Shown: in pieces, positions 1-7,209 of the stretch
How the letters are laid out: each line of letters opens with the position of its first letter
How positions within the stretch are numbered: the first letter of the stretch is position 1
DNA from: Verrucomicrobiota bacterium
GTDB taxonomy: Bacteria; Verrucomicrobiota; Verrucomicrobiia; Opitutales; UBA2995
Assembly (NCBI GenBank): GCA_027297085.1
Contig: JAPUIL010000316.1
Location: 1-8,862, forward strand
Reading direction: 5' to 3'
DNA length: 8,862 nt
Position numbers and translations under genes: made by a program
Notes under the pieces: generated by a model
The model's input: only the letters and a program-made list of their open reading frames with translations
Database searches by the model: none
What the model was told of the DNA's origin: nothing

Positions 1-975
1 ATTCTACTTACGACGACTTCTTTTCAGGACACTCCGGGTCCGCACCATGATTTATTGGAGCAATCCGGGTTCGAAATTATCCGTGAGCGGGGACCGCTTC
101 CACAGGATCGTATGTTGGAACTGGTCGGGGACATTGATGGAATGATCTGCGGCGATGATGCCATTACAGCCGTGGTTATCGACAAGGCCCTACCGCGGCT
201 GAAAGTCATTTCCAAGTATGGGATCGGTCTGGATAAGATCGATGTGGACCACACCGAAAAGGTTGGGCTGCCGCTGACCTTTTGCCCCGGAGTTAATCAC
301 ACTACCGTGGCCGAGCACACATTTGGACTCATGTTAGGATTGTTTCGCAGCTTAGTCGAAGAAGCAAATTTTACGCGTTCGGGCCAATGGCATAGGCTCA
401 CGGGGCATGAGATCATGGGCAAAACCATTGGCATTGTCGGACTCGGTCGTATCGGGCGGGAAGTGGCGATCCGGGCCAAGGCATTTGGTATGGTTGTAAT
501 TGGATATGATATTTATTGGCCTGAAGAATTTGCTCGAGAGTACGGTGTGACCCGTTGCAGTAGCATTGCCGAGGTATTCAGTACAGCAGATATCCTTTCC
601 CTTCACACAAACCTTACGGAAGAAACACACTCCATGGTTAATGAAAGCAGTATTTCTACCATGAAAGACGGGGTCGTGGTTCTCAACTGCGCGCGCGGTG
701 AGCTTGTTGATTCTGAAGCCATAGCGGCTGCTCTCAATTCTGGAAAAGTAGGAGGTTATGGTACTGACGTGTTAGAAGTGGAGCCTCCTCCTCAGGATCA
801 TGTGCTGCTCTCCGCCAAGAATTGCATTGTTACACCCCATATCGGATCCAGAACCCACGAGTCAGTTCAACGCCAGGCCGGCATGGCCACTCGAAACCTA
901 TTGAACTTTTTTGCCGGAAAACCGGCCGAAGCCCAAGCTAACAAAGCGCCCTGGCCAGCTGGACACGACGCATAA
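1..975 (+). CDS. D-isomer-specific 2-hydroxyacid dehydrogenase (phosphoglycerate dehydrogenase-like), 5' partial
   Basis: This is an NAD-dependent dehydrogenase interconverting a 2-hydroxyacid and a 2-keto acid, presumably in the cytoplasm. The reading frame is open to base 1 and begins in a typical family N-terminus (ILLTTTSFQDTPG), so only a few codons are missing. A TTG at 55 would cut off the first substrate-domain strand and is not the real start. Counting codons from base 1, I see the Rossmann motif GLGRIG (about residues 147-152) with an Asp about 18 residues later (GYD), which favours NAD over NADP. The catalytic triad is Arg in NCARGELVD (residue 232), Glu in DVLEVEP (261) and His in TPHIGS (280). 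There is no C-terminal ACT domain, so it is the short form of about 325 residues. It leads a five-gene operon with hexuronate genes, with 17 nt to the next gene. The family call is firm. The substrate is unknown: true phosphoglycerate dehydrogenase activity is possible but not suggested by the neighbours. Confidence 0.92.
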   Translation: MLLTTTSFQDTPGPHHDLLEQSGFEIIRERGPLPQDRMLELVGDIDGMICGDDAITAVVIDKALPRLKVISKYGIGLDKIDVDHTEKVGLPLTFCPGVNHTTVAEHTFGLMLGLFRSLVEEANFTRSGQWHRLTGHEIMGKTIGIVGLGRIGREVAIRAKAFGMVVIGYDIYWPEEFAREYGVTRCSSIAEVFSTADILSLHTNLTEETHSMVNESSISTMKDGVVVLNCARGELVDSEAIAAALNSGKVGGYGTDVLEVEPPPQDHVLLSAKNCIVTPHIGSRTHESVQRQAGMATRNLLNFFAGKPAEAQANKAPWPAGHDA

Positions 976-992
976 TTTTTACTTATCTGTTT

Positions 993-2090
993 GTGAGCAC
1001 CGAAACATTTTACGTAATTCCCGAGTCACTCCACAACCAACTTGTAGAACAAGCTTACCACCATCGCGGGTTCACTACTGAGGAGTCAGCCGCAGCTGCG
1101 CGCTTTTCTTCTTATGCTTCTTGGCACGGAATTCGCACCCACAACGCTATTAAGGCACTGCACCTGGATCATCTTTTTGGATCAGAGGCGGATGGTTGTG
1201 TGCCGGCTGCCACGATTGAAAAATTGCCTTCGAAATTCCGCGCATCGGAAATCTGGAATGCCAACCGAAAACTGGGGCAGGCAACGGCCTATGCAGCATT
1301 GGATCGATGTATCGAATTGGCGGATGAATTTGGAATTGGCCAAGTAAGTGTCGACAACGCGTTCCACTACTTGTGGGGCGGCGGATATGTCATGCAAGCG
1401 GCTAAACGCGGCTACATCGCTTACACAAATTGCACAGCAGCCTTGGCGGAAGTGGTGCCATTCATGGGTAAGTTTCCAACCTTGGGCACCAATCCACACA
1501 GCTGGGGATTTCCCACAGCCGATGCGATCGGTTATCCTATTGTTATTGACTGGGCCACCTCAGTGGTGGCTATGGGGCGTGTGCAACAATTGAAGCGGGA
1601 AGGAGCCCCGTTACCCCCTAACGCGGCGGTCGATAAGGATGGCAATGTGACTACGGATGCGGACGAAGCCTCTGCGCTGCTACCATTCGGCGCGCACAAG
1701 GGGTACGGCCTCAGCTTGATCAATGAGCTGGTTGGTGGACTCATCGGTGGATCACTTCCCACCTTGCGTAGCCGGGAGCTCTCCGATCCTGAAGAAAAAC
1801 GGACCCCATGTTTTTATTTCCAGGTTATTCATCCCGATGCTATGAGCGGTGGAGCCTTCGCTAAGGGTCGCAACCAGTCGGAGAACGTGAAAGCGGTAAT
1901 CGATGATATCCTCGGTCACGGTAACGAGAACTGCCTACTGCCCGGTCAGATTGAAGCAAGCGCCGCAGCCCGTTCTGAGAAAAACGGAGGCTTGCTATTC
2001 TCAAGTGCCGAACTTGACGCCTTTGACGAGATAGCCGAAGAATGTGGCGCAGCCAAATGGGATCGTTCATCCTTTTCAGAAGCAAAGTAG
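993..2090 (+). CDS. Ldh_2-family oxidoreductase (malate/L-lactate dehydrogenase type)
   Basis: This is a 365-residue NAD(P)-dependent 2-hydroxyacid/2-keto acid oxidoreductase of the Ldh_2 fold, the family of ureidoglycolate dehydrogenase, 2,3-diketo-L-gulonate reductase and (R)-sulfolactate dehydrogenase ComC. Visible marks are the N-terminal WHGIRTHN segment with candidate catalytic His45 and Arg48 (most members read SHG-x-x-R), His125 in the NAFHYLWGGGY loop, LGTNPHSWG (164-172), the VIDWATS strand with Asp186, and GAHKGYGL (233-240). The start is GTG at 993; the preceding AT-rich leader has no Shine-Dalgarno sequence. I kept this start because the first helix aligns with the usual family N-terminus. 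It sits 17 nt after a 2-hydroxyacid dehydrogenase of the unrelated D-isomer family and 21 nt before a sugar kinase. The changed residues around His45 and His125 suggest an unusual substrate. The family is clear; the substrate is not. Confidence 0.92.
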   Translation: MSTETFYVIPESLHNQLVEQAYHHRGFTTEESAAAARFSSYASWHGIRTHNAIKALHLDHLFGSEADGCVPAATIEKLPSKFRASEIWNANRKLGQATAYAALDRCIELADEFGIGQVSVDNAFHYLWGGGYVMQAAKRGYIAYTNCTAALAEVVPFMGKFPTLGTNPHSWGFPTADAIGYPIVIDWATSVVAMGRVQQLKREGAPLPPNAAVDKDGNVTTDADEASALLPFGAHKGYGLSLINELVGGLIGGSLPTLRSRELSDPEEKRTPCFYFQVIHPDAMSGGAFAKGRNQSENVKAVIDDILGHGNENCLLPGQIEASAAARSEKNGGLLFSSAELDAFDEIAEECGAAKWDRSSFSEAK

Positions 2091-2111
2091 TATTTAATAA
2101 TCGGGTTCACC

Positions 2112-3209
2112 ATGAGTATTGAAATAAAATCTGCAGCCTCCTGTAAGTACGACATTGTTTCTCTAGGCGAAATTATGCTGCGCCTGGATCCCGGTGAAGG
2201 CCGGATTCGAACCGCACGCCAATTCAAAGTCTGGGAAGGTGGGGGAGAGTATAATGTGGCCCGTGGAGGACGTAAATGTTTCGGCCTCCGTGCCGGAGTA
2301 GTATCCGCATTTGCTGACAACGAAGTGGGACATTTGATTGAGGATTTGATCCTGCAAGGGGGAGTCGATACCTCCTGGGTTAAATGGGTACCTTACGATG
2401 GTCTAGGTCGCACGGTTCGCAATGGACTGAATTTTACCGAGCGCGGATTTGGTATTCGTGGGGCAGTCGGAGTGCCCGATCGTGGGGCAACCGCAGCCAG
2501 CCAGTTGAAACCGGGCGATATCGATTGGGAAGAACTCTTCGGCAATCAGGGTGTAAGATGGTTCCACACCGGAGGCATTTATGCGGCTCTTTCCGCAACC
2601 ACACCCGATGTGGTCATCGAGGCGGTAAATGTCGCCAAGAAACATGGCACTATTGTTTCCTACGATTTAAATTACCGGCCCTCGTTATGGAAGAGCATCG
2701 GCGGTCACGAGAAAGCGCAAAGTGTGAACCGGAAAATTGCTCAATATGTCGATGTGATGATCGGAAATGAGGAAGACTTTACTGCCTGCCTCGGTTTTGA
2801 GGTTGAAGGAGTAGATGAAAATATCTCCCACATTGAAATCGAAAGCTTCAAAAAGATGATCGAGACAGCTGTGTCTGAGTATCCCAATTTTCAAGCAACT
2901 GCCACTACGCTACGTGCGGTAAAAACGGCGACCGTCAACGATTGGGGTGCCATCTGCTGGCACGATGGACATTTTCATGAGTCCAATGCTTATCCGGCCT
3001 TGGAAATTATGGACCGGGTAGGTGGTGGCGATAGCTTTGCCTCTGGCCTCATATATGGTTTTCTGACCACGGGTGACCCGGCCAAGGCTGTCAATTACGG
3101 CGCCGCTCACGGTGCGCTTGCGATGACGACTCCTGGGGATACATCGATGGCAACGGTTGCTGAAGTTGAAAAAATTATGGGCGGTGGTGGTGCCCGTGTA
3201 GTTAGATAA
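2112..3209 (+). CDS. kdgK: PfkB-family sugar kinase, probable 2-keto-3-deoxygluconate kinase
   Basis: This is a ribokinase/PfkB-family kinase of 365 residues that most likely phosphorylates 2-keto-3-deoxy-D-gluconate to KDPG with ATP. The N-terminus carries DIVSLGEIMLRLDPG (14-28) followed by a glycine-rich sugar-binding segment, EGGGEYNVARG (42-52). The middle has the SYDLNYRPSLW strand (183-193) and GNEEDF (218-223), both typical of KDG kinases. The PfkB C-terminal signature is DRVGGGDSFASGL, with catalytic base Asp307 and the anion hole GGGD. The protein is longer than the roughly 310-340 residues usual for KdgK, with extra sequence near 232-265 and a Gly-rich tail. No Shine-Dalgarno sequence precedes the ATG. 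The flanking SDR and UxaC support a role in uronate catabolism. Other 2-keto-aldonate or deoxy-sugar kinases of this family are not excluded, so the symbol is tentative. Confidence 0.8.
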   Translation: MSIEIKSAASCKYDIVSLGEIMLRLDPGEGRIRTARQFKVWEGGGEYNVARGGRKCFGLRAGVVSAFADNEVGHLIEDLILQGGVDTSWVKWVPYDGLGRTVRNGLNFTERGFGIRGAVGVPDRGATAASQLKPGDIDWEELFGNQGVRWFHTGGIYAALSATTPDVVIEAVNVAKKHGTIVSYDLNYRPSLWKSIGGHEKAQSVNRKIAQYVDVMIGNEEDFTACLGFEVEGVDENISHIEIESFKKMIETAVSEYPNFQATATTLRAVKTATVNDWGAICWHDGHFHESNAYPALEIMDRVGGGDSFASGLIYGFLTTGDPAKAVNYGAAHGALAMTTPGDTSMATVAEVEKIMGGGGARVVR

Positions 3210-3212
3210 GGA
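3207..3212 (+). promoter_or_regulatory. Ribosome binding site of the SDR gene, overlapping the kinase stop codon
   Basis: The sequence TAAGGA combines the stop codon of the kinase (TAA) with an AAGGA Shine-Dalgarno core, about 9 nt before the ATG at 3222. It is the clearest ribosome binding site on the + strand of this operon; the other internal starts lack one. The overlap with the stop suggests reinitiation by terminating ribosomes, which is an inference. Confidence 0.55.
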
Positions 3213-3221
3213 ATACGCGTT

Positions 3222-4004
3222 ATGAGTGATTTTCTAAATTCTCTATTTGGTCTCGAAGGCAAAGTTGCCGTCGTTATTGGTGGAACGGGTGAGCTTTGTG
3301 GCGCCATGGCGGAAGGACTTGCTCAGGCGGGCGCCGACGTGGTGCTGGTTGGTCGAAGTCAGGAAAAGGCCGATGCCCGCCTTGCTTCAATCAGCTCCAA
3401 GGGAGGTAAAGGTTACTTCCTCGCCGGGGACCTTTCTTCGAAGGATGGCATCCAATCTCTTCTGGATGCGGTTTTGAAACGATCCGGACAAGTGAACATC
3501 CTGGTCAATGGTGCTGGTGCAAACTCACCCACGCCTTTTCTCGATATTCCGGAAGATGAATACGACCGTATCTTCGATATCAACATGAAGGCTGTTTTCC
3601 TGGCATGTCAGGTTTTTGGTGATTATTTAGTCACTCGTGGCGAAGGCGGAAGTATTATCAATGTAGGTTCCATGTCCGGATTGATTCCATTATCACGCGT
3701 TTTTACCTATTCGGCTACTAAGGCAGCCGTTCACAATCTATCCAAAAATCTTGCTCGTGAATGGGCCCCAAAAAGGGTCCGAGTGAACACCTTGGTCCCT
3801 GGGTTTTTCCCGGCTGAACAAAACCGCAAATTGCTTACCCCGGAACGGGTGAATTCTATCATGGGCCACACGCCTATGAATCGTTTTGGCAATGCCGAGG
3901 AACTGATAGGAGTGACACTTTTGCTAGCCTCCGATCATGCAGGCTCGTTTATAACTGGAACCGAAATGGTTGTAGATGGTGGCTACGCTGCCATGACCAT
4001 ATAA
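3222..4004 (+). CDS. SDR-family oxidoreductase, probable D-mannonate oxidoreductase (fructuronate reductase)
   Basis: This is a classical short-chain dehydrogenase of 260 residues, probably reducing D-fructuronate to D-mannonate with NAD(P)H in the cytoplasm. Features in order are a cofactor loop GGTGELCG (20-27), Asp70 in AGDL, the NGAG motif (97-100), Asn121 of the catalytic tetrad, Ser150, and the Tyr163-x-x-x-Lys167 pair in YSATK. The C-terminal run [13 protein letters not shown] (193-205) followed by HTPMNRFG (216-223) and VDGG (251-254) is characteristic of the mannonate-reducing SDR branch, also annotated as gluconate 5-dehydrogenase-like. The Gly-rich loop is unusual: the Thr of the TGxxxGxG motif is Ile19, and the penultimate Gly is Cys26. 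It lies 12 nt after the kinase and 18 nt before uxaC, whose keturonate product it would reduce. Tagaturonate reduction or a KduD-like role are alternatives, less favoured by the C-terminal motif. Confidence 0.84.
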   Translation: MSDFLNSLFGLEGKVAVVIGGTGELCGAMAEGLAQAGADVVLVGRSQEKADARLASISSKGGKGYFLAGDLSSKDGIQSLLDAVLKRSGQVNILVNGAGANSPTPFLDIPEDEYDRIFDINMKAVFLACQVFGDYLVTRGEGGSIINVGSMSGLIPLSRVFTYSATKAAVHNLSKNLAREWAPKRVRVNTLVPGFFPAEQNRKLLTPERVNSIMGHTPMNRFGNAEELIGVTLLLASDHAGSFITGTEMVVDGGYAAMTI

Positions 4005-4022
4005 ATTTTAACCTTTCTTCTG

Positions 4023-5426
4023 ATGGCTTTTATCGACGACGATTTTCTTCTTCAAAGCGAGTCTGCTCGCGCTCTCTATAACGACTACGCGAAGGATGAA
4101 CCCATTTGCGACTACCATTGCCATCTGCCTCCGCAGGATGTAGCTGACAACCGGCGCTTTAATAACCTTTTCGAAATCTGGTTGGAGGGCGATCATTACA
4201 AATGGCGTGCCATGCGTAGCAACGGCATCTCCGAAGAATATTGTTGTGGAGACGCCGATCCCTACGAAAAACATCTGGCCTGGTGCCGGACCGTTCCGAA
4301 TACCTTGCGTAATCCCCTTTACCACTGGAGCCACCTTGAGCTGCAACGTTACTTCGGAATCGACCTGTTAATCAACGAGGATACCGCGGATGAAATCTGG
4401 GAAGAGGCCAACCTGAAGTTGAAATCAGACGACCTGAGCGCCCATGGAATACTGAAGAAGTTTAAGGTAAAGGTGGTTGGCACCACCGACGATCCGACCG
4501 ACTCGCTTGAGCATCATCAGTCAATTGCGGCCAGTGGGATCGAGACGCGCGTGGTGCCGACCTTTCGTCCAGACAAAGGATTGAATGTGGATCTGCCGGA
4601 AGCATTTAACGATTGGACGAATCGCCTTGCTGAGGTTTCGGGAAAAGAAATCGACACTTTCGAAGATTTCCTTGCTGCCCTGAAATCCCGTCACGACTTT
4701 TTCCACCAAATAGGAGGACGTCTTTCAGACCATGGGCTGGAACGCTGTTTTTACGCAGAAACGACCAAGGAAGCGGTTTCCACAATCTTCAATCAGACCC
4801 GCAATGGCCAGGCGGCATCGGCCGATGAAAAGGAGCAGTTTGCCTTTTATGTAATGTGCGAGGTGGGCCGCTGGAATGCCGAGAAAGATTGGACCATGCA
4901 GTTTCACATTGGCGCAATGCGGAATAACAATACGCGCAAGTTTAACGAAATCGGACCGGATACCGGTTTTGATTCCATCAGCGACCATCCGCAGAACTAT
5001 AAAATGAGCCGATTTTTTGATAGTATGGATCAGACCGGGCAATTGCCGAAAGTTGTGATCTACGATTTGAACAACGCCGATTACTATGCCATGGCCGCCA
5101 TGTTGGGGAATTTCATGGACGGTTCGGTGGCCGGAAAGATTCAATTGGGATCGGGTTGGTGGCACCTCGATCAAAAGGAAGGCATGATAGACCAGATGAA
5201 CGCGCTTTCAAACATGGGTTTGATTGCTCACTTCGTCGGTATGCTTACCGATTCGCGCTCTTTCCTATCGTACCCACGTCACGAATACTTTCGAAGAATT
5301 CTCTGTAATCTCTTTGGCAACGACATGGAAAACGGTGAGATTCCGAATGATCTCTCTCTGGTCGGCCCGATGGTTAGAAACATCAGTTACAAAAACGCCG
5401 CTCGGTTTTTCGGATTCGAGGCGTAA
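4023..5426 (+). CDS. uxaC: Uronate isomerase (glucuronate/galacturonate isomerase)
   Basis: UxaC isomerises D-glucuronate to D-fructuronate and D-galacturonate to D-tagaturonate, the entry step of the hexuronate pathway, in the cytoplasm. At 467 residues the protein has the usual family length. It belongs to the amidohydrolase-like superfamily: the N-terminal metal-binding HxH is in CDYHCHLPPQ (His32 and His34). Other family segments are VVGTTDDPTDSLEHH (150-164), the FHIGAMRNNN strand (about residues 295-304), GSGWWHLDQKEGM in the last third, and FVGMLTDSRSFLSYPRHEYF, which carries the late conserved Asp and Arg. No Shine-Dalgarno sequence precedes the ATG at 4023. It is the last gene of the operon, and a convergent gene ends 104 nt downstream. 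The SDR immediately upstream would accept its product. No truncation or frameshift is visible. Confidence 0.97.
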   Translation: MAFIDDDFLLQSESARALYNDYAKDEPICDYHCHLPPQDVADNRRFNNLFEIWLEGDHYKWRAMRSNGISEEYCCGDADPYEKHLAWCRTVPNTLRNPLYHWSHLELQRYFGIDLLINEDTADEIWEEANLKLKSDDLSAHGILKKFKVKVVGTTDDPTDSLEHHQSIAASGIETRVVPTFRPDKGLNVDLPEAFNDWTNRLAEVSGKEIDTFEDFLAALKSRHDFFHQIGGRLSDHGLERCFYAETTKEAVSTIFNQTRNGQAASADEKEQFAFYVMCEVGRWNAEKDWTMQFHIGAMRNNNTRKFNEIGPDTGFDSISDHPQNYKMSRFFDSMDQTGQLPKVVIYDLNNADYYAMAAMLGNFMDGSVAGKIQLGSGWWHLDQKEGMIDQMNALSNMGLIAHFVGMLTDSRSFLSYPRHEYFRRILCNLFGNDMENGEIPNDLSLVGPMVRNISYKNAARFFGFEA

Positions 5427-5530
5427 TAATTAACTTCGTTACCAGATATACGGTTCCATGAAAGGACGGAGTCTGGATGGGGTTAATGATCTAGTAAATA
5501 GGTTTTCGAAATAGAACGGATCGCTGGGTT
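5427..5530. other. Convergent intergenic region between uxaC and the phosphoesterase gene
   Basis: This spacer of 104 nt separates two convergent genes, so transcripts from both sides should end here. I see no strong hairpin followed by a T-tract in either direction. There are only a 4-bp stem (TAAC-TTC-GTTA, about 5429-5442), a wide AGAAC/GTTCT pair (about 5514-5532) and a CTAGCTAG palindrome. Termination may be Rho-dependent or use a weak hairpin. Confidence 0.4.
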
Positions 5531-6379
5531 CTAGCTAGTTAGATTCAGAAAGCTGATCTCGGGTCGACAATTGAACCGTAATCCATGAAGGTTGCCGACT
5601 CCTCGAGAAATGTGAATATGGCGCTTCCCCCAGGTTAAAACACCTTCAGGGAAACTTTTATCTCTAACTGGAAGGAATGGGCGAATACCAAGTAATGGCA
5701 CCACAAATTGCCCCCCGTGCGTGTGTCCGCACAAGGCGAGATCCCAATCGAACTCTTTCAGCCTTTCTTTCGAATCCGGATTGTGGGAAAGCACAATGAT
5801 GGGATGGGGATGAGGACGCTGCTTTTGCAATACACTTTCTGGCTTTGCTTCCCGGGACCAGATATCGCCTAGGCCGGCAATTTCCAGTGTTTGTCCATTG
5901 ATGTTTTCAATCATCGACCGGTTAACCAGGCAATGGATTCCGGCGGAAGCCAAAAAGTTCTGGATGTTCGAGCTATCTTTGTATCCATGTGAAGACCCAG
6001 CCCATATACCTCCATCGTGATTTCCTACACAGGCAAAAGTTGGAGTGACCTCCGACAGTTTTTTTAATATGCGTAGATACTCCGGTTTGTTATCTAGTTT
6101 CCATGTGATGAAATCACCGGTCAGGAAAGCCACCTGCGGATGTTGCTCCAGGGCCAAGTCAATGGCTTTTTCAACAGCACTGAGACTGACCACTTCAGAT
6201 ACATGAAAGTCTGAAAGATGGAGGGCGCGGATAGAAGACTTGAGATGTGAGATTCTCAAGTTTTTCCAAGTAACCTCAATCCAGTTCGGCTCGAAAAAAC
6301 GTATATAAGCAGCAAATATTGCCCCAAGAATGGGCAGGCTTGCGAGGGTTGTTAGAAAACTTCGACGACTCAGTTTCAC
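5531..6379 (-). CDS. Tat-exported calcineurin-like metallophosphoesterase (YkuE/YaeI type)
   Basis: This 282-residue metallophosphoesterase probably works outside the cytoplasmic membrane. The N-terminus SRRSFLTTL is a twin-arginine motif (residues 4-12) followed by a hydrophobic stretch to about residue 28, acting as a Tat signal or uncleaved anchor. The dinuclear metal site is complete: DFH (Asp57, His59), GD (Asp89), GNHD (Asn120, His121), His199 in SHNP, and GHTHGG (His219, His221). This arrangement matches the YkuE/YaeI group, which includes a Tat-exported Bacillus protein and lipid-A-precursor phosphoesterases. The GTG start is the only choice, since an in-frame TAA lies three codons upstream and the Tat motif follows immediately. 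Its GTG overlaps the stop of the upstream gene by 4 nt (GTGA), so translation is probably coupled. The substrate is unknown: a membrane-lipid or sugar phosphate is possible. Confidence 0.9.
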   Translation of the reverse strand: MKLSRRSFLTTLASLPILGAIFAAYIRFFEPNWIEVTWKNLRISHLKSSIRALHLSDFHVSEVVSLSAVEKAIDLALEQHPQVAFLTGDFITWKLDNKPEYLRILKKLSEVTPTFACVGNHDGGIWAGSSHGYKDSSNIQNFLASAGIHCLVNRSMIENINGQTLEIAGLGDIWSREAKPESVLQKQRPHPHPIIVLSHNPDSKERLKEFDWDLALCGHTHGGQFVVPLLGIRPFLPVRDKSFPEGVLTWGKRHIHISRGVGNLHGLRFNCRPEISFLNLTS

Positions 6380-7209
6380 CTGTCCTTACGAACGACGTAA
6401 TTGGTTAATGTTCCAATGGGTTCTATCGTAATATTTACTTCGTCGTTCGGTTGCAGAGTGAAGTCATGGCCTGGTACAATTCCCGTACCCGTCATGACAA
6501 ATGCACCAACGGGGAACTCCAGTTCTCGCAATAGGTAATCGCGGAGCTCCTCGGGCGTGCGCTTCATATCGCTAAGCTTACATTGACCGTAAAACGTAAC
6601 CATGGAGTTTCGTTTGATAATCATACGAATCTCCGTAGTTGGAGCAAGGGGTGTAGGGGTTATCAGGATACAAGGTCCCAATCCGGCGCATTGCTGGTAT
6701 GTTTTTGCCTGCGGTAGATAGAGGGGGTTTTCGCCTTCTATGCTCCGCGAACTCATATCGTTTCCGATAGTATATCCGATGATTTCGCCGTGACTGGAGA
6801 GTGCAAATGTTAGCTCAGGTTCTGGCACATCCCAAGTAGAGTCTTTGCGAATACGAACCTGTTGGCCAGGTCCAGACACGCGGGCCGGGGTGGCTTTGAA
6901 AAAGATTTCCGGTCTTTCCGCAGCGTAGACGCGCTCGTAAAAGTTGCCGCCTCCCTTGGATTCTTCTATCCGTGCCATCTGGCTTGAGTAGTAAGTTACA
7001 CCGCAAGCCCAGACTTCCTGGCTTCCAATGGGGGCTAGACACTTTTCCAGATCAGCTTCCTTTTCTTTCAAGGCTACTCCACTTAAATGCGCATGGAGAT
7101 CCTCCATTTGGAATAGGCTGTCCCAATCGTCATCCAGAAACCCGGAGGCATCGTCCCGTTCAATGTAGGGCCCATCTGGAAGCTTATAGAGTTTGATGGG
7201 TGTGGTCAT
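6376..7209 (-). CDS. Fumarylacetoacetate hydrolase-family protein, probable 2-keto-3-deoxy-pentonate (arabinonate-type) dehydratase
   Basis: This is a 277-residue FAH-fold enzyme. Its closest look is to the 2-dehydro-3-deoxy-D-arabinonate dehydratase group (KdaD), which removes water from 2-keto-3-deoxy-pentonates to give 2,5-dioxopentanoate in non-phosphorylative pentose breakdown. Diagnostic segments are VWACGVTYYSSQMARIEES (67-85), YERVYAAERPEIFFKATP (91-108), the metal-binding EPE (Glu130, Glu132), GNDMSSR with the third metal ligand Asp151, then EGENPLYLPQAKTY (158-171) and TGTGIVPG (240-247). The spacing Glu130 to Asp151 is as in the family. The ATG at 7209 lacks a Shine-Dalgarno sequence. 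It lies 9 nt downstream of a glycoside hydrolase remnant and overlaps the next gene by 4 nt. Other FAH activities, such as diketo-deoxyfuconate hydrolysis, are possible alternatives. It may serve pentose or deoxy-sugar units of the same polysaccharide, which is an inference. Confidence 0.88.
   Translation of the reverse strand: MTTPIKLYKLPDGPYIERDDASGFLDDDWDSLFQMEDLHAHLSGVALKEKEADLEKCLAPIGSQEVWACGVTYYSSQMARIEESKGGGNFYERVYAAERPEIFFKATPARVSGPGQQVRIRKDSTWDVPEPELTFALSSHGEIIGYTIGNDMSSRSIEGENPLYLPQAKTYQQCAGLGPCILITPTPLAPTTEIRMIIKRNSMVTFYGQCKLSDMKRTPEELRDYLLRELEFPVGAFVMTGTGIVPGHDFTLQPNDEVNITIEPIGTLTNYVVRKDR
6383..6387 (-). promoter_or_regulatory. Shine-Dalgarno-like AAGGA before the coupled GTG start
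   Basis: On the - strand AAGGA lies 3 nt before the GTG at 6379 and inside the last codons of the FAH gene. The spacing is shorter than optimal, which fits coupled initiation through the GTGA stop/start overlap rather than independent loading. Confidence 0.45.

Noticed and set aside
1182..1499. Open frame of 105 codons on the - strand inside the Ldh_2 gene
   Set aside because: Antisense to a conserved gene, and the Cys- and His-rich translation matches no family.
4725..5174. Open frame of 149 codons on the - strand inside uxaC
   Set aside because: It lies antisense to a strongly conserved gene, has no ribosome site, and its translation shows no family motif. It is a composition shadow.
5538..5545. 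CTAGCTAG-type palindrome near the end of the convergent spacer
   Set aside because: It is too short to mean anything alone, has no partner repeat in the window, and no T-tract follows.
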